Below, piece after piece: positions 51,998 through 60,329 of a stretch of 64,000 bases of DNA. The notes beneath the pieces were generated by a model. It worked only from the letters and a program-made list of their open reading frames with translations. It did not search any database and was not told where the DNA came from. Position 1 is the first letter of the stretch. The number at the start of each line of letters is the position of its first letter. The stretch is from Nakamurella deserti. GTDB taxonomy: Bacteria; Actinomycetota; Actinomycetes; Mycobacteriales; Nakamurellaceae. A program made the position numbers and the translations under genes. The stretch is from positions 2,418,001 to 2,482,000 of the forward strand of contig NZ_QCXS01000002.1 of NCBI RefSeq assembly GCF_003260015.1. Direction: 5' to 3'.

Positions 51998-53221
51998 TTA
52001 GCTCAGCGCCTGGATGGAGGCGATGACCTTCTCCTGGATCTCGGCGGGAAGCGGGGCGGCGCCCAGCTCCTCGAGGCCTTCCTGGCCCTCGGTGGCGGTG
52101 TAGCCGAGGAACGCCTTGAGGATGTCGAGCTTGTCGCCGTTGTTGGCCGAGCAGACGATCTCGTAGGTGACGAGGACGATCGGGTAGGCGCCCTCCTCGT
52201 CGGTGGCGTAGTCCAGCTTCAGCGCGACGTCGTTGCCGGTGCCGACGACCTCGGCGGCCGAGACGGCCTTGCCCGCGCTCTCGCCGGTCAGCTCGACCGC
52301 GCCGGAGCCGTTGTCGATCTTGGCGATGGCCAGGCTGTTGTCGGCGGCGTAGCCCCACTCGACGTAGCCGATGGTGCCCTCCTTGCCGACGACCTCCTGG
52401 GCCACACCGTCGGAGCCGTTGGCGGCGATACCACCGGGGGCGGCCCACGCCTTGGCGGCGTCGAACGTCCAGGCGTCACCGGCGGCGGCCTTGAGGTAGC
52501 GGGTGAAGTTCTCGGTGGTGCCCGAGTCCTCCTGGCGGTGCACGGACTGGATGGTCAGGTCCGGCAGGGTGACGCCGCTGTTGAGCTCGGCGATGGTGGC
52601 GTCGTTCCAGTTGGTGACGGTGCCGTTGAAGATGTTGGCCAGGACCGAGGCGTTGAGCGTGAGGTCGGTGACGCCGGGGACGTTGTAGGCCAGGGCGATC
52701 GGCCCGGTGACCATCGGCAGGTTGACGGCGTCGGCACCGGCGCAGCGGTCGGCCTTGGCCGCCGCGGCCTGGTCCTCCTTGAGCGCGGAGTCGGAGCCGG
52801 CGAAGTCCACCTGGTTGCCGGTGAAGTCGCTGATGCCCTTGCCCGAACCGCCACCCTGGTAGGCACCGACGTTGGCGTTGCACTTGGCGTTGAACGCCAG
52901 GATCCACTCCTCCATGACCTTGCCCTGGGCGGTCGAGCCCGAGGAGCGCAGCTCGCCCTCGGCGCACTCGAACGAGGCGGTCTCGCCGCCGCCGGCGGCG
53001 GGAGAGGAGGCGGTCGAGGACTCCGAGGAGGAGGACTCCGAACCCGTGCCCGCCGAGGAGCCGGTGGCCGAGGTCGACGTGGAGCTGGACGGCGCCGAGG
53101 TCGAGGTCGACGAGGTCGACGACGGGGCGGCGACGTTGGGCTCGTCGGAGCCACACGCGGCGAGGGTCAACGCGGTGGCGGTGAACATGCCGAGCAGGGA
53201 AAGCTTGCGCGTGATCTTCAC
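51998..53221 (-). CDS. pstS: Phosphate-binding lipoprotein PstS
   Basis: 407 residues from GTG 53221, with GGAGG 9 nt upstream. Lipoprotein signal with lipobox LAAC, then an unusually long Ser/Thr/Ala linker of about 55 residues before the periplasmic-binding-like domain. Phosphate-site motifs: GSGKGISDFTG, FAGSDSAL and HRQEDSGTTENF. Extracytoplasmic, lipid-anchored. It heads the operon behind a PHO-box-like element at 53331-53352, about 110 bp upstream. Confidence 0.95.
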   Translation of the reverse strand: MKITRKLSLLGMFTATALTLAACGSDEPNVAAPSSTSSTSTSAPSSSTSTSATGSSAGTGSESSSSESSTASSPAAGGGETASFECAEGELRSSGSTAQGKVMEEWILAFNAKCNANVGAYQGGGSGKGISDFTGNQVDFAGSDSALKEDQAAAAKADRCAGADAVNLPMVTGPIALAYNVPGVTDLTLNASVLANIFNGTVTNWNDATIAELNSGVTLPDLTIQSVHRQEDSGTTENFTRYLKAAAGDAWTFDAAKAWAAPGGIAANGSDGVAQEVVGKEGTIGYVEWGYAADNSLAIAKIDNGSGAVELTGESAGKAVSAAEVVGTGNDVALKLDYATDEEGAYPIVLVTYEIVCSANNGDKLDILKAFLGYTATEGQEGLEELGAAPLPAEIQEKVIASIQALS

Positions 53222-53330
53222 GCAGATCCTCCGTGGTTCTGGGGCCATTCATGGATGTGCCGTGCGGCGTCGGGCCCTGACGGCCCGCTGGGACAGGACG
53301 GTAGGAGACCCGGATGGACGCTCGACCCCA

Positions 53331-53352
53331 CGAAGATGAACCGCAGATGAAC
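53331..53352 (-). promoter_or_regulatory. PHO-box-like direct repeat upstream of pstS
   Basis: On the minus strand, GTTCATCTGCG is followed immediately by GTTCATCTTCG: two 11-mers differing at one base. The spacing and GTTCA core match PHO boxes bound by PhoP/RegX3-type regulators. Confidence 0.75.
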
Positions 53353-53471
53353 ACGATCCATGCGGATTCATGCACTCGACGGCGAGCCGCATGATCGCCG
53401 CAGGTCACCGAGAGGACGACACACCGTTGACACGCGGACGTCACGTCGCGAGAGCTGCATCACGGGACGCC

Positions 53472-53504
53472 GACGGCCCGCCACCGCAGGGGTGGCGGGC
53501 CGTC
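53472..53504 (-). terminator. Terminator hairpin after the 103-aa gene
   Basis: Perfect 14-bp stem (GACGGCCCGCCACC and complement) with a 5-nt loop, 40 bp beyond the stop at 53545. It isolates the pit-linked genes from pstS, whose promoter follows. Confidence 0.8.
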
Positions 53505-53544
53505 GGGACGCGCGTGTCGGTCCGGGGCGTGAGCCCCGGACGGG

Positions 53545-53856
53545 TCAGGACGCCGGCTCGAACCGCCAGTGCCCCTTGAAGCGGTAGTGCGTGACGCCGT
53601 CGATGTAGCGGCGGGCCAGGATCTTGGGCCCCTTGCCCGGGACGACCTCCTCCCAGGCCTGGTCGCCGGTGGCGTACAGGGTCTCGGCGCCCACGACCGC
53701 GGCGACGGCCTCGACCTGGGAGGCGGTCAGGAAGACGCTCTTCCCGTTCGTCCAGGCCTCCATGGGCCACGGCACCAGCGAGCTCCGCACCGTCACCGGC
53801 CGTACGTAGCGGGTGATGTCGTAGATGTCGTCAACGGCAGTTCCGTCGAAATTCAC
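53545..53856 (-). CDS. Conserved hypothetical downstream of pit, 103 aa
   Basis: From GTG 53856, with GAGGAG 7 nt upstream. Soluble, no signal peptide; segments DIYDITRYVRPVTVRSSLVP and RRYIDGVTHYRFKGHWRFEP bracket a helix (SQVEAVAAVVGAETL). It is the third gene after pit and the small membrane protein; mycobacteria have a similar three-gene order at Rv0545c-Rv0543c (from memory), so a phosphate-related context is conserved. Biochemical role unknown. Confidence 0.7.
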   Translation of the reverse strand: MNFDGTAVDDIYDITRYVRPVTVRSSLVPWPMEAWTNGKSVFLTASQVEAVAAVVGAETLYATGDQAWEEVVPGKGPKILARRYIDGVTHYRFKGHWRFEPAS

Positions 53857-54005
53857 AGCGGTACTCCTCGCACATCGGTGGTCGTTCAACCCGGAGTTGT
53901 ACTCCATGAAAGTGAACGGACCCATCGACGGCGATCGGTTCCGGCCACCCCGGTGCGGGAGGATCCGGCGGCGCGGTGCGGGGCAACCGGTGGAACTGCG
54001 GATGA

Positions 54006-54236
54006 TCAGTGGAACTGCGGGACGATCAGCCACAGCCCGTAGAGCACGACGACGGCGGCCATCACCAGGCAGGCCGCACCCAGCGCCCGGCCGGCGCCGG
54101 CGGGACGGCCCGCCGCCACCCGGGCGTCGGCCGCGCTCAGCGAGGCGATACCGAGGGCGACGACGCCCACCACCACGACGGTGGCCGACAGCGCCACCAC
54201 CGCGACCAGTCCCAGGGCACTCCAGTCGATCGTCAT
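54006..54236 (-). CDS. Small membrane protein paired with pit, 76 aa
   Basis: From ATG 54236. Two membrane helices (GLVAVVALSATVVVVGVVAL and AACLVMAAVVVLYGLWLIV) separated by a short Ala/Gly/Arg loop. It follows pit by 49 bp on the same strand, as Rv0544c follows pitA in M. tuberculosis (from memory). Possibly an accessory subunit of the transporter; no direct evidence. Confidence 0.7.
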   Translation of the reverse strand: MTIDWSALGLVAVVALSATVVVVGVVALGIASLSAADARVAAGRPAGAGRALGAACLVMAAVVVLYGLWLIVPQFH

Positions 54237-54285
54237 GCGGTGGCCTCCCGGCGCTCGGTGGTGCGGTGGCGGGACGGGCACCGGT

Positions 54286-55431
54286 TCATCGGACGCCCGC
54301 CGGTTCCTTGGCGGTGGTGACGACGACCTCGTCGGAGTCGTTGACATTGTCGCTCGAGACCCGGCTGCGGCGGGCGATCGAGAAGATGGCCAGCGCGGCG
54401 ACGACGAGCACGCCGAGCATGACCACGGTGCCGACGGTGCCGGTGTTGGCGACCAGGGCCGCGACGCCGCCGACCAGGGCGGCGGCCGGGAGGGTCAGCA
54501 GCCAGGCGTAGAGCATCTTGCGGGCGGTCGTCCACTTCACCTCGGCCAACCGGCGTCCGACGCCGGAACCGACGATCGACCCGGAGCACACGTGGGTGGT
54601 GGACAGCCCGAAGCCCAGGTGCGAGGACGCCAGGATGGTCGCGGTCGAGGCGGTCTCGGCGGCGAAGCCCTGCGGCGCCTCGATCTCCACGAGACCCTTG
54701 CCCATGGTGCGCATGATCCGCCAGCCGCCGGAGTAGGTGCCCAGCCCGATGGCGAGGCCGGCCGCCAGCACGACCCAGAACTGCGGTCCGGTGCCGCTGT
54801 CCTGGTAGCCGGCGGTGATCAGCACGAGCGTGATGACCCCCATCGTCTTCTGCCCGTCGGACGTGCCGTGGGCCAGCGCGACCAGCGAGGCCGACACGGT
54901 CTGTCCGTGCCGGAAGCCGCTCTCGGCGCGCCTGCCCCCACGGCCGGCGACGATCTTGTACGCGAGGTAGGTGGCCAGGCCCGCCGCGAGTCCCGCGACG
55001 ACGGGGGCGATGACGGCCGGCAGCAGGATCTTGGAGACAACCACCGAAAAGTGCACGCCGGACACCCCCGCGCCGACCAGCACGGCACCGATCAGGCCGC
55101 CGAACAGGGCGTGCGAGGAGCTCGACGGCAGGCCGAAGAGCCACGTCATCAGGTTCCACAGGATGGCGCCGATGAGCCCGGCGAACACCATCACCGGGGT
55201 GACGACCGCGTCGTCGACGATGCCGCCGGAGATCGTCTTGGCGACCTCGGTGGACAGGAAGGCGCCGACGACGTTGAGGACGGCGGCGATGAGCACCGCC
55301 ACCCGGGGCTTGAGCGCCCCGGTCGCCACCGACGTGGCCATCGCGTTGGCACTGTCGTGGAAGCCGTTGGTGAAGTCGAACGCGAGCGCGGTGAGCACCA
55401 CCATGACCACGATGAAGAGGGTTGCCGACAT
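54286..55431 (-). CDS. pit: PiT-family inorganic phosphate transporter
   Basis: 381 residues from ATG 55431, about ten helices. The duplicated PiT signatures are present: FDFTNGFHDSANAMATSVAT in the first half, GSIVGSGVG in the second, and FGLPSSSSHALFGGLIGAVL. It couples uptake of metal-phosphate to the proton gradient. Unlike E. coli pitA, its promoter region carries a PHO-box-like repeat 70 bp upstream, suggesting control by RegX3. Heads a three-gene unit with two small conserved genes. Confidence 0.93.
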   Translation of the reverse strand: MSATLFIVVMVVLTALAFDFTNGFHDSANAMATSVATGALKPRVAVLIAAVLNVVGAFLSTEVAKTISGGIVDDAVVTPVMVFAGLIGAILWNLMTWLFGLPSSSSHALFGGLIGAVLVGAGVSGVHFSVVVSKILLPAVIAPVVAGLAAGLATYLAYKIVAGRGGRRAESGFRHGQTVSASLVALAHGTSDGQKTMGVITLVLITAGYQDSGTGPQFWVVLAAGLAIGLGTYSGGWRIMRTMGKGLVEIEAPQGFAAETASTATILASSHLGFGLSTTHVCSGSIVGSGVGRRLAEVKWTTARKMLYAWLLTLPAAALVGGVAALVANTGTVGTVVMLGVLVVAALAIFSIARRSRVSSDNVNDSDEVVVTTAKEPAGVR

Positions 55432-55500
55432 GGGCGGGTTCGCTTTCGGGCGGGGGATCCGGGGCCCGGACGGCCGGCGGACCGCGCTGACGCTAGGAGC

Positions 55501-55522
55501 GGACGCTGAACCCCGGGTGAAC
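55501..55522 (-). promoter_or_regulatory. PHO-box-like direct repeat upstream of pit
   Basis: Minus strand reads GTTCACCCGGG then GTTCAGCGTCC, two 11-nt units sharing GTTCA. It ends 70 bp before the pit start. Confidence 0.65.
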
Positions 55523-55720
55523 GGCGGCTGTGCGGCTGCTGTCCGGGTCTGCGGCATCCGGGTGGTTCCACCGCGACGCGTCGTCCCAGGTCAAGGGCGG
55601 GTCAAGGGCTGATCATCGCCGGGTAAAGGAGGTGATCCGGGCGGCCGACGCCTCCGTTCCCGGCGCGGCGACCCGCCGCCGGGGCGACGGACCGGCACCG
55701 GTGCGCGCCCCCGGCCGACT

Positions 55721-55762
55721 TGTCAACCCGACGTTGACGTCCACGGCAACGTACCGTTGACA
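55721..55762. promoter_or_regulatory. 42-bp dyad made of two smaller palindromes
   Basis: Left part: GTCAAC-CCGAC-GTTGAC (6-5-6). Right part: CAACG-TAC-CGTTG. The outer ends TGTCAA and TTGACA are also complementary, so the whole is a nested dyad, AT-richer than its surroundings. TTGACG and TTGACA within it could be -35 boxes. It lies 85 bp before the 83-aa HTH gene. The remaining gap 55432-55846 holds the pit PHO box and no gene. Confidence 0.55.
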
Positions 55763-55846
55763 GCGACCGGGCGGGACCGCCCGGTCGGACCGACGCCGGC
55801 ACCCCGCCCCGGCGGCCCGGACCGCCCGCCGCGAGAGGAGTGCGCC

Positions 55847-56098
55847 GTGACCGGACGTCCCCCGCACAAGCGGCTGGCCCGGGCGGTGGCGGCCCTGCAG
55901 GCCATCGAGGACCCCATCGTCCGGCTGGACGCCGTGCGGGCGGCCCGCGAGGAGTTCGAGAGCCTCGAACGTGACGCGGTGGCCGCCTGTCGCGCCGCCG
56001 GGCACACCTGGACCGACATCGGCGCCCGCTACGGGCTCTCCCGGCAGGGCGCCCAGCAGCGGTTCCGCCGCCGGACCCCGCCGACCGCACCGCCGTGA
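55847..56098 (+). CDS. Small helix-turn-helix protein, 83 aa
   Basis: From GTG 55847, with GAGGAG 8 nt upstream. The first half is helical (LARAVAALQAIEDPIVRLDA, REEFESLERDAVAA); the C-terminal half is an HTH: HTWTDIGARYGLSRQGAQQR. Such small proteins resemble the sigma-region-4-like HTH proteins of actinobacteria that bind DNA or RNA polymerase. It precedes the CYTH-CHAD gene by 56 bp in the same direction. The dyad at 55721-55762 may be its operator. Confidence 0.65.
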   Translation: MTGRPPHKRLARAVAALQAIEDPIVRLDAVRAAREEFESLERDAVAACRAAGHTWTDIGARYGLSRQGAQQRFRRRTPPTAPP

Positions 56099-56154
56099 GC
56101 CCGCGACGTCCGCTCCACCGTCCGAACCCCAGCACCGACCCCAGGAGAACCACC

Positions 56155-57765
56155 GTGGCCCCCAGCCCGCTCCACTTCGACGTCCGCGCCGACACCGCAG
56201 TGCCCGACCTCGCCGACCTTCCGCCCGAGGGTGGCCGTTGGGAGGTGGGTGCCGCGTCGTCGGAGACCCGCTACCTCGACACCGCGGCGCACGACCTGAC
56301 GCGCGCGGGTGCGGCGCTGGCCCGGACCACCGGCGACAGTGGCGCCGGTTGGCGGCTGGAGTTGCCCGGCCGCCCGCCGCAGTACCTGGTCGACCGCCCG
56401 CGCGCGACGGTCACCCCCGAGCTGCCGGCGGCGCTGGCCGCCGCCACCGTGGGGGTCCGCCGGGGCCGCGAGGTGGCCGAGGTGGCGACGGTGCGGATCC
56501 ACCGGACCGTGCACCGGCTGGTCGATGCCGCCGGCGATCCGCTGGTCGAGCTCGCCGACGAGACCGTGCACACCGCGGCCACCACCGCCGACGGGGTCCT
56601 GCTGGAGGATTTCCGGCGTTGGGTGCTCGCCGGCTCCGCGGCCGGGAACGACGGTGTGGCCCCGGTGGTCGACGCCGTGGCCGCCCGGCTGACCGGGACC
56701 GACGGAGCGGTCTTCGACCCGGCTCCGGGCACCGACCTGCAGCGCGCTCTGGTCGGGCATCCGGGCGCGGCCACGACGCCGCCGCCGTCGTCCGACCAGG
56801 CGAGCGCCGGCACGTCGCACAAGGCCGGCGGGACCGAGCACGCGAAGGGCAGGAAGGGCAGCAAGGCACAGAAAGGAAAGGCACAGAAGGGGAAGGGGAA
56901 GGGAAAGGCCGCGGACGGACGGACGGCCGGCGAGCTCATCCTGGCCTACCTCCGCGCCCAGGACGACGCCCTGATCGCCGGCGACCTGGTCCTGCGGGCC
57001 CGCGACGGTGGCATCCATCCGACCCGGGTGGCGACGCGGCGGCTGCGCAGCACGCTGCGCATCTTCCGGCCGTTCGTCGACGCCGACCGCGCGGCCGCCT
57101 TCGACGCCGAACTCTCGTGGTACGCCGCGACTCTCGGCGAGGTGCGGGACCGCGAGGTGCAGCGGGTACGGATGCGGGCGCTGCTCGACGAGATCCCGGA
57201 CGACCTCGTGCTCGGGCCCGTCGGCAGCAGCATCGACGCGGTGCTGCGGTCGGAAGAGGTGCTGCACCGCGGACGCCTCGCCGAGGCCATGGACTCCGAC
57301 CGGTACCTGGCGCTGCTGCGCGAGGCGCATCTGTGGAGCACGACTCCCCCGTTCACGGCCCGGGCCGACGACGACGCCGAGGTGCTGACCGGGCGCGTCG
57401 ACAAGGCGGCCGCCAAGCTGGTGGCGCACCTGGAGGCCGGCTTGCGGGCCGGCGGCGACGACGAGGAGTTGCACAGTGCGCGCAAGGCGGGCAAGCGGGC
57501 CCGGTACGCGGCCGAGCTCGCCGCCCCTGTCCTGGGGAAGGAGGGCGCGAAGCTGGTGTCGCGGTACGAGGAGGTGCAGGACGTCCTCGGTGACTTCCAG
57601 GACGGGGTCGTGGCCTGCGCGCTGATCCGGCGGCTGGCCACCGGCACGGTCGGCAAACGCAAGGAGAACGGCTTCACCTACGGCCTGTTGTACGCCCGCG
57701 AGCGCGAGCGGGCCGTCGAGGGCCGCCGGCGCGCCGACGCGTTGTTCGCCGGCCTCCGGGATTGA
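56155..57765 (+). CDS. CYTH-CHAD domain protein
   Basis: 536 residues from GTG 56155, with AGGAG 6 nt upstream. The N-terminal 200 residues fit a CYTH-like tunnel fold (SETRYLDTAAHDL, GWRLELPG, ATVRIHRTVHRLVD). A basic linker around residues 221-256 is rich in Lys and Gly (KAQKGKAQKGKGKGKA). The CHAD domain follows with RVATRRLRSTLRIFRPF and ELHSARKAGKRARYAAE, the histidine- and arginine-rich helices known to bind polyphosphate. The CYTH half may act as triphosphatase. Its place among pst, pit and GDPD genes fits a polyphosphate role. Confidence 0.85.
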   Translation: MAPSPLHFDVRADTAVPDLADLPPEGGRWEVGAASSETRYLDTAAHDLTRAGAALARTTGDSGAGWRLELPGRPPQYLVDRPRATVTPELPAALAAATVGVRRGREVAEVATVRIHRTVHRLVDAAGDPLVELADETVHTAATTADGVLLEDFRRWVLAGSAAGNDGVAPVVDAVAARLTGTDGAVFDPAPGTDLQRALVGHPGAATTPPPSSDQASAGTSHKAGGTEHAKGRKGSKAQKGKAQKGKGKGKAADGRTAGELILAYLRAQDDALIAGDLVLRARDGGIHPTRVATRRLRSTLRIFRPFVDADRAAAFDAELSWYAATLGEVRDREVQRVRMRALLDEIPDDLVLGPVGSSIDAVLRSEEVLHRGRLAEAMDSDRYLALLREAHLWSTTPPFTARADDDAEVLTGRVDKAAAKLVAHLEAGLRAGGDDEELHSARKAGKRARYAAELAAPVLGKEGAKLVSRYEEVQDVLGDFQDGVVACALIRRLATGTVGKRKENGFTYGLLYARERERAVEGRRRADALFAGLRD

Positions 57766-57771
57766 CCGACC

Positions 57772-57802
57772 GGGCCGGTCCGCGGTATCCGCGGGCCGGC
57801 CC
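57772..57802. terminator. Bidirectional terminator between convergent genes
   Basis: 14-bp stem (GGGCCGGTCCGCGG with one G-U pair) around a TAT loop, between the CHAD stop (57765) and the GDPD stop (57823). Confidence 0.75.
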
Positions 57803-57822
57803 GGCCGTCGTCGGGTCCGGTC

Positions 57823-60090
57823 TCAGTGCCCTTCGACGGCGGTCACCCCGAGATCGGGGTTGTCGGTGAAGATGCCGTCCAGGCCGGCGTCGAGGAAGAC
57901 CCGCATCTCACCGAGCACGTCCCCCGGCGCCTCCGGATCCGCACCGCTGCGGAAAGCGGTCGGGAGGAAACGGTTCTCGACCCGGAACGTCCACCCGTGC
58001 ACCACCAGCCCGCGGCGGTGGGCGTCCCGGATGACGTTCGTCGGTGTGGTCAGGTCGCCGGCGGCGTCCCGCGGGATGAGGACGTCCTTGCACGCGCCGA
58101 TTCCGTCGGCGTACCGCGAGATCTCCGTGATCCCGGCCCGGGTCATCAGGTCGGCGTAGGTGCGGGAGTCGCCGGCGGCGACCAGGTCGTACGGTGCGCC
58201 GGTGCAGTTGACCAGCTGGGCCAGCGGCAACCGCGTCATCCGGTCCAGGTCCCGCAGGTTGGACGTCTCGAAGCTCTGGATGAACACCGGCGCCCGTCGG
58301 CCGTCGTAACCGTTGTCGTGCAACACGGCCAGCAGCGGCTCCTCCAGCGACAGGCCGATGGAGTCGAAGTAGGTCGGGTGCTTCGTCTCCGCATAGACGC
58401 CCACCGGCCGCCCGTCACAGGTCCGGGAGTGCCGGGCCAGGTCGACGACCTCGTCGAAGGTGGGGATCTGGTAGAGCCCGTCGTAGACGGTGTTCTGCGG
58501 CCGGGTGGCCGGGATCCGCTCCACCGCGCGCAGTGTCTTGAGTTCGGCGAGGGTGAAGTCCTCGGTGAACCACCCGGTGAGCGCGACGCCGTCGATGACC
58601 TTGGTCGCCTGCCGGTCGGCGAACTCGGGCCGGGTGGCCACGTCGGTGGTGCCGGTGATGTCGTTCTCGTGGCGGGCGACCAGGACGCCGTCCGCGGTCG
58701 ACACCAGGTCGGGCTCGATGTAGTCCGCACACTGCAGGATGGCCGTCTCGTAGGCGGCCAGCGTGTGCTCGGGCCGGTAGCCGCTGGCGCCGCGATGCCC
58801 GATGACCAGCGGGTCACGGGAGGCGGAATGTCCGTGTCCGTGACGCTTCTCGATGTCGAGGACGATCAGCTCGGTGTCGTCCGGGGTGCCGGGCACCCGT
58901 CCGGCACTGCCCGGGTAGTTGTTGTCGCTGGCGACCAGGATGCGTCCGTCGGCGAGCGGCAGCGCGACCTCGACCGACTGCAACGGGAAGGCGAAGGGAT
59001 TCCCGATGCCGTAGCCGTCGGCGGTACCCGTCACTCCGATGTGGCCGGGGTTGGCGATCCGCAGCAGGTCGACCAGCAGGGTCTTCTCGACGAAGCCCGC
59101 GGCGTCGGTGTCGTCGAGATCGATGCGGTAGAGCCGTTTCGTGACCGATGCCGGACCCTCGAAGTCGTCGCGCTCGATGAGCACGATGTCGCCGTCGCGG
59201 GTGCTGAACGCGTCGCCGATGACGTTGGCGTCCTGATCGGTCTCGTACTGCCACGTCCGGCCCGTGTAGGACGCCGACGCGGTGTCGAACTCGTAGATGT
59301 ACCGGCGGCGCAGCACCGGGTCGTCGGTGAAGGAGCCCTCGACGACCGGGTACAGCGTGGCGCCGTCCTTCGACGCGGCCATCGCTTCGAAGCCACGGCT
59401 CCCGCGCACCCGCGGGGTCGCCGACGGGTCCAGGTGGGGATCCGCCGGCGAGCTGCCGTCGGGGAACCGCACCGGCGGCGCGAGCAGCCGGCCCGTGGCG
59501 TCCACGTGCAGCAGGAACGGCCCGAACTCCTCGCCGATCCAGAACGAGCCGTCGGCGGAGCGCACCACCGACTCGATGTCGAAGTCCGCGCCGGTGAGCA
59601 GCCGCTCCGCGGTCGCGCCGTTGACGATCGGGAAGTCGATGAGCCCGTCGGGATCGCGGAGGGAGATGAACTCACCCACGTCCACGACACCCGGGCCGCC
59701 GTCGGCGGTCTCCCACCGCGGGGTGATCCGGTAGAGGCGGAGCAGGAAGTCCGCGGAGTTCGCCTTGGTCCCGAAGCCGTTGTCCGGCATCGCCCAGAAG
59801 GTCCCGTCCCCGTCGGCGACCATGCCCGAGAACCCGGGGATGACCTGTCCCGGGAACGGGCCGACCCGGCCGTTCGCCGCTGTGGCCAGGGCGCCGGACG
59901 GCGGGCCGGGTGCCTGGAAGTCGGCGCTGAGCACGGCGCGTCGCTCGAGCACGGCGTCTCCGGCACCGGCCGACCAGCCCGGTCGGCTCGGCGCGCCGGG
60001 CGGGGCGGCCGCTGCGGACGGCACGGCGATCACCACCGATCCGGCGGCCACCACCGCGGCGATGATCGAACCCAGGAACGGATGTCGCAT
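57823..60090 (-). CDS. Secreted phytase-like esterase/GDPD fusion
   Basis: 755 residues from ATG 60090, with GGAGG 6 nt upstream. Signal peptide 1-28 (cleavage near SAAAA). Residues about 45-430 are an esterase-like phytase domain (VIPGFSGMVADGDGTFWAMP, FDIESVVRSADGSFWIGEEF, GFEAMAASKDGATLYPVVEG). Residues about 440-750 are a glycerophosphodiester phosphodiesterase with VIGHRGASGYRPEHTLAAY, IEPDLVSTADGVLVARHE and FTDNPDLG. It would release glycerol phosphate and phosphate from organic esters outside the cell. A three-unit PHO-box-like element lies 55 bp upstream. Confidence 0.92.
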   Translation of the reverse strand: MRHPFLGSIIAAVVAAGSVVIAVPSAAAAPPGAPSRPGWSAGAGDAVLERRAVLSADFQAPGPPSGALATAANGRVGPFPGQVIPGFSGMVADGDGTFWAMPDNGFGTKANSADFLLRLYRITPRWETADGGPGVVDVGEFISLRDPDGLIDFPIVNGATAERLLTGADFDIESVVRSADGSFWIGEEFGPFLLHVDATGRLLAPPVRFPDGSSPADPHLDPSATPRVRGSRGFEAMAASKDGATLYPVVEGSFTDDPVLRRRYIYEFDTASASYTGRTWQYETDQDANVIGDAFSTRDGDIVLIERDDFEGPASVTKRLYRIDLDDTDAAGFVEKTLLVDLLRIANPGHIGVTGTADGYGIGNPFAFPLQSVEVALPLADGRILVASDNNYPGSAGRVPGTPDDTELIVLDIEKRHGHGHSASRDPLVIGHRGASGYRPEHTLAAYETAILQCADYIEPDLVSTADGVLVARHENDITGTTDVATRPEFADRQATKVIDGVALTGWFTEDFTLAELKTLRAVERIPATRPQNTVYDGLYQIPTFDEVVDLARHSRTCDGRPVGVYAETKHPTYFDSIGLSLEEPLLAVLHDNGYDGRRAPVFIQSFETSNLRDLDRMTRLPLAQLVNCTGAPYDLVAAGDSRTYADLMTRAGITEISRYADGIGACKDVLIPRDAAGDLTTPTNVIRDAHRRGLVVHGWTFRVENRFLPTAFRSGADPEAPGDVLGEMRVFLDAGLDGIFTDNPDLGVTAVEGH

Positions 60091-60144
60091 GGCTGCCTCC
60101 TCCGTGGCCGTCTCGACGACGAGCCGCCGGTGAAGGCTGCGACC

Positions 60145-60177
60145 CGAGGTTGAACGGTAGGTGACCCGGTGTGGACC
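60145..60177 (-). promoter_or_regulatory. PHO-box-like repeats upstream of the phytase/GDPD gene
   Basis: Minus strand, 11-nt phase: GGTCCACACCG, GGTCACCTACC, GTTCAACCTCG. The last two match the G(T/G)TCA core well; the first is weaker. The rest of the gap 60091-60329 shows nothing else. Confidence 0.6.
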
Positions 60178-60329
60178 CGTCTTACTCCTACGCGTGAATT
60201 CGGCGGACGTCGATCCACCGCACGGACGACGCCGCGCCGCCACGGCGCTCAGCCCGACGTCGGAGCTCACCCGGGCGGAGGTCGACCGGCGTTCCGGGGA
60301 ACTCACACCGACGGTTCCCCGGCGGTCGC

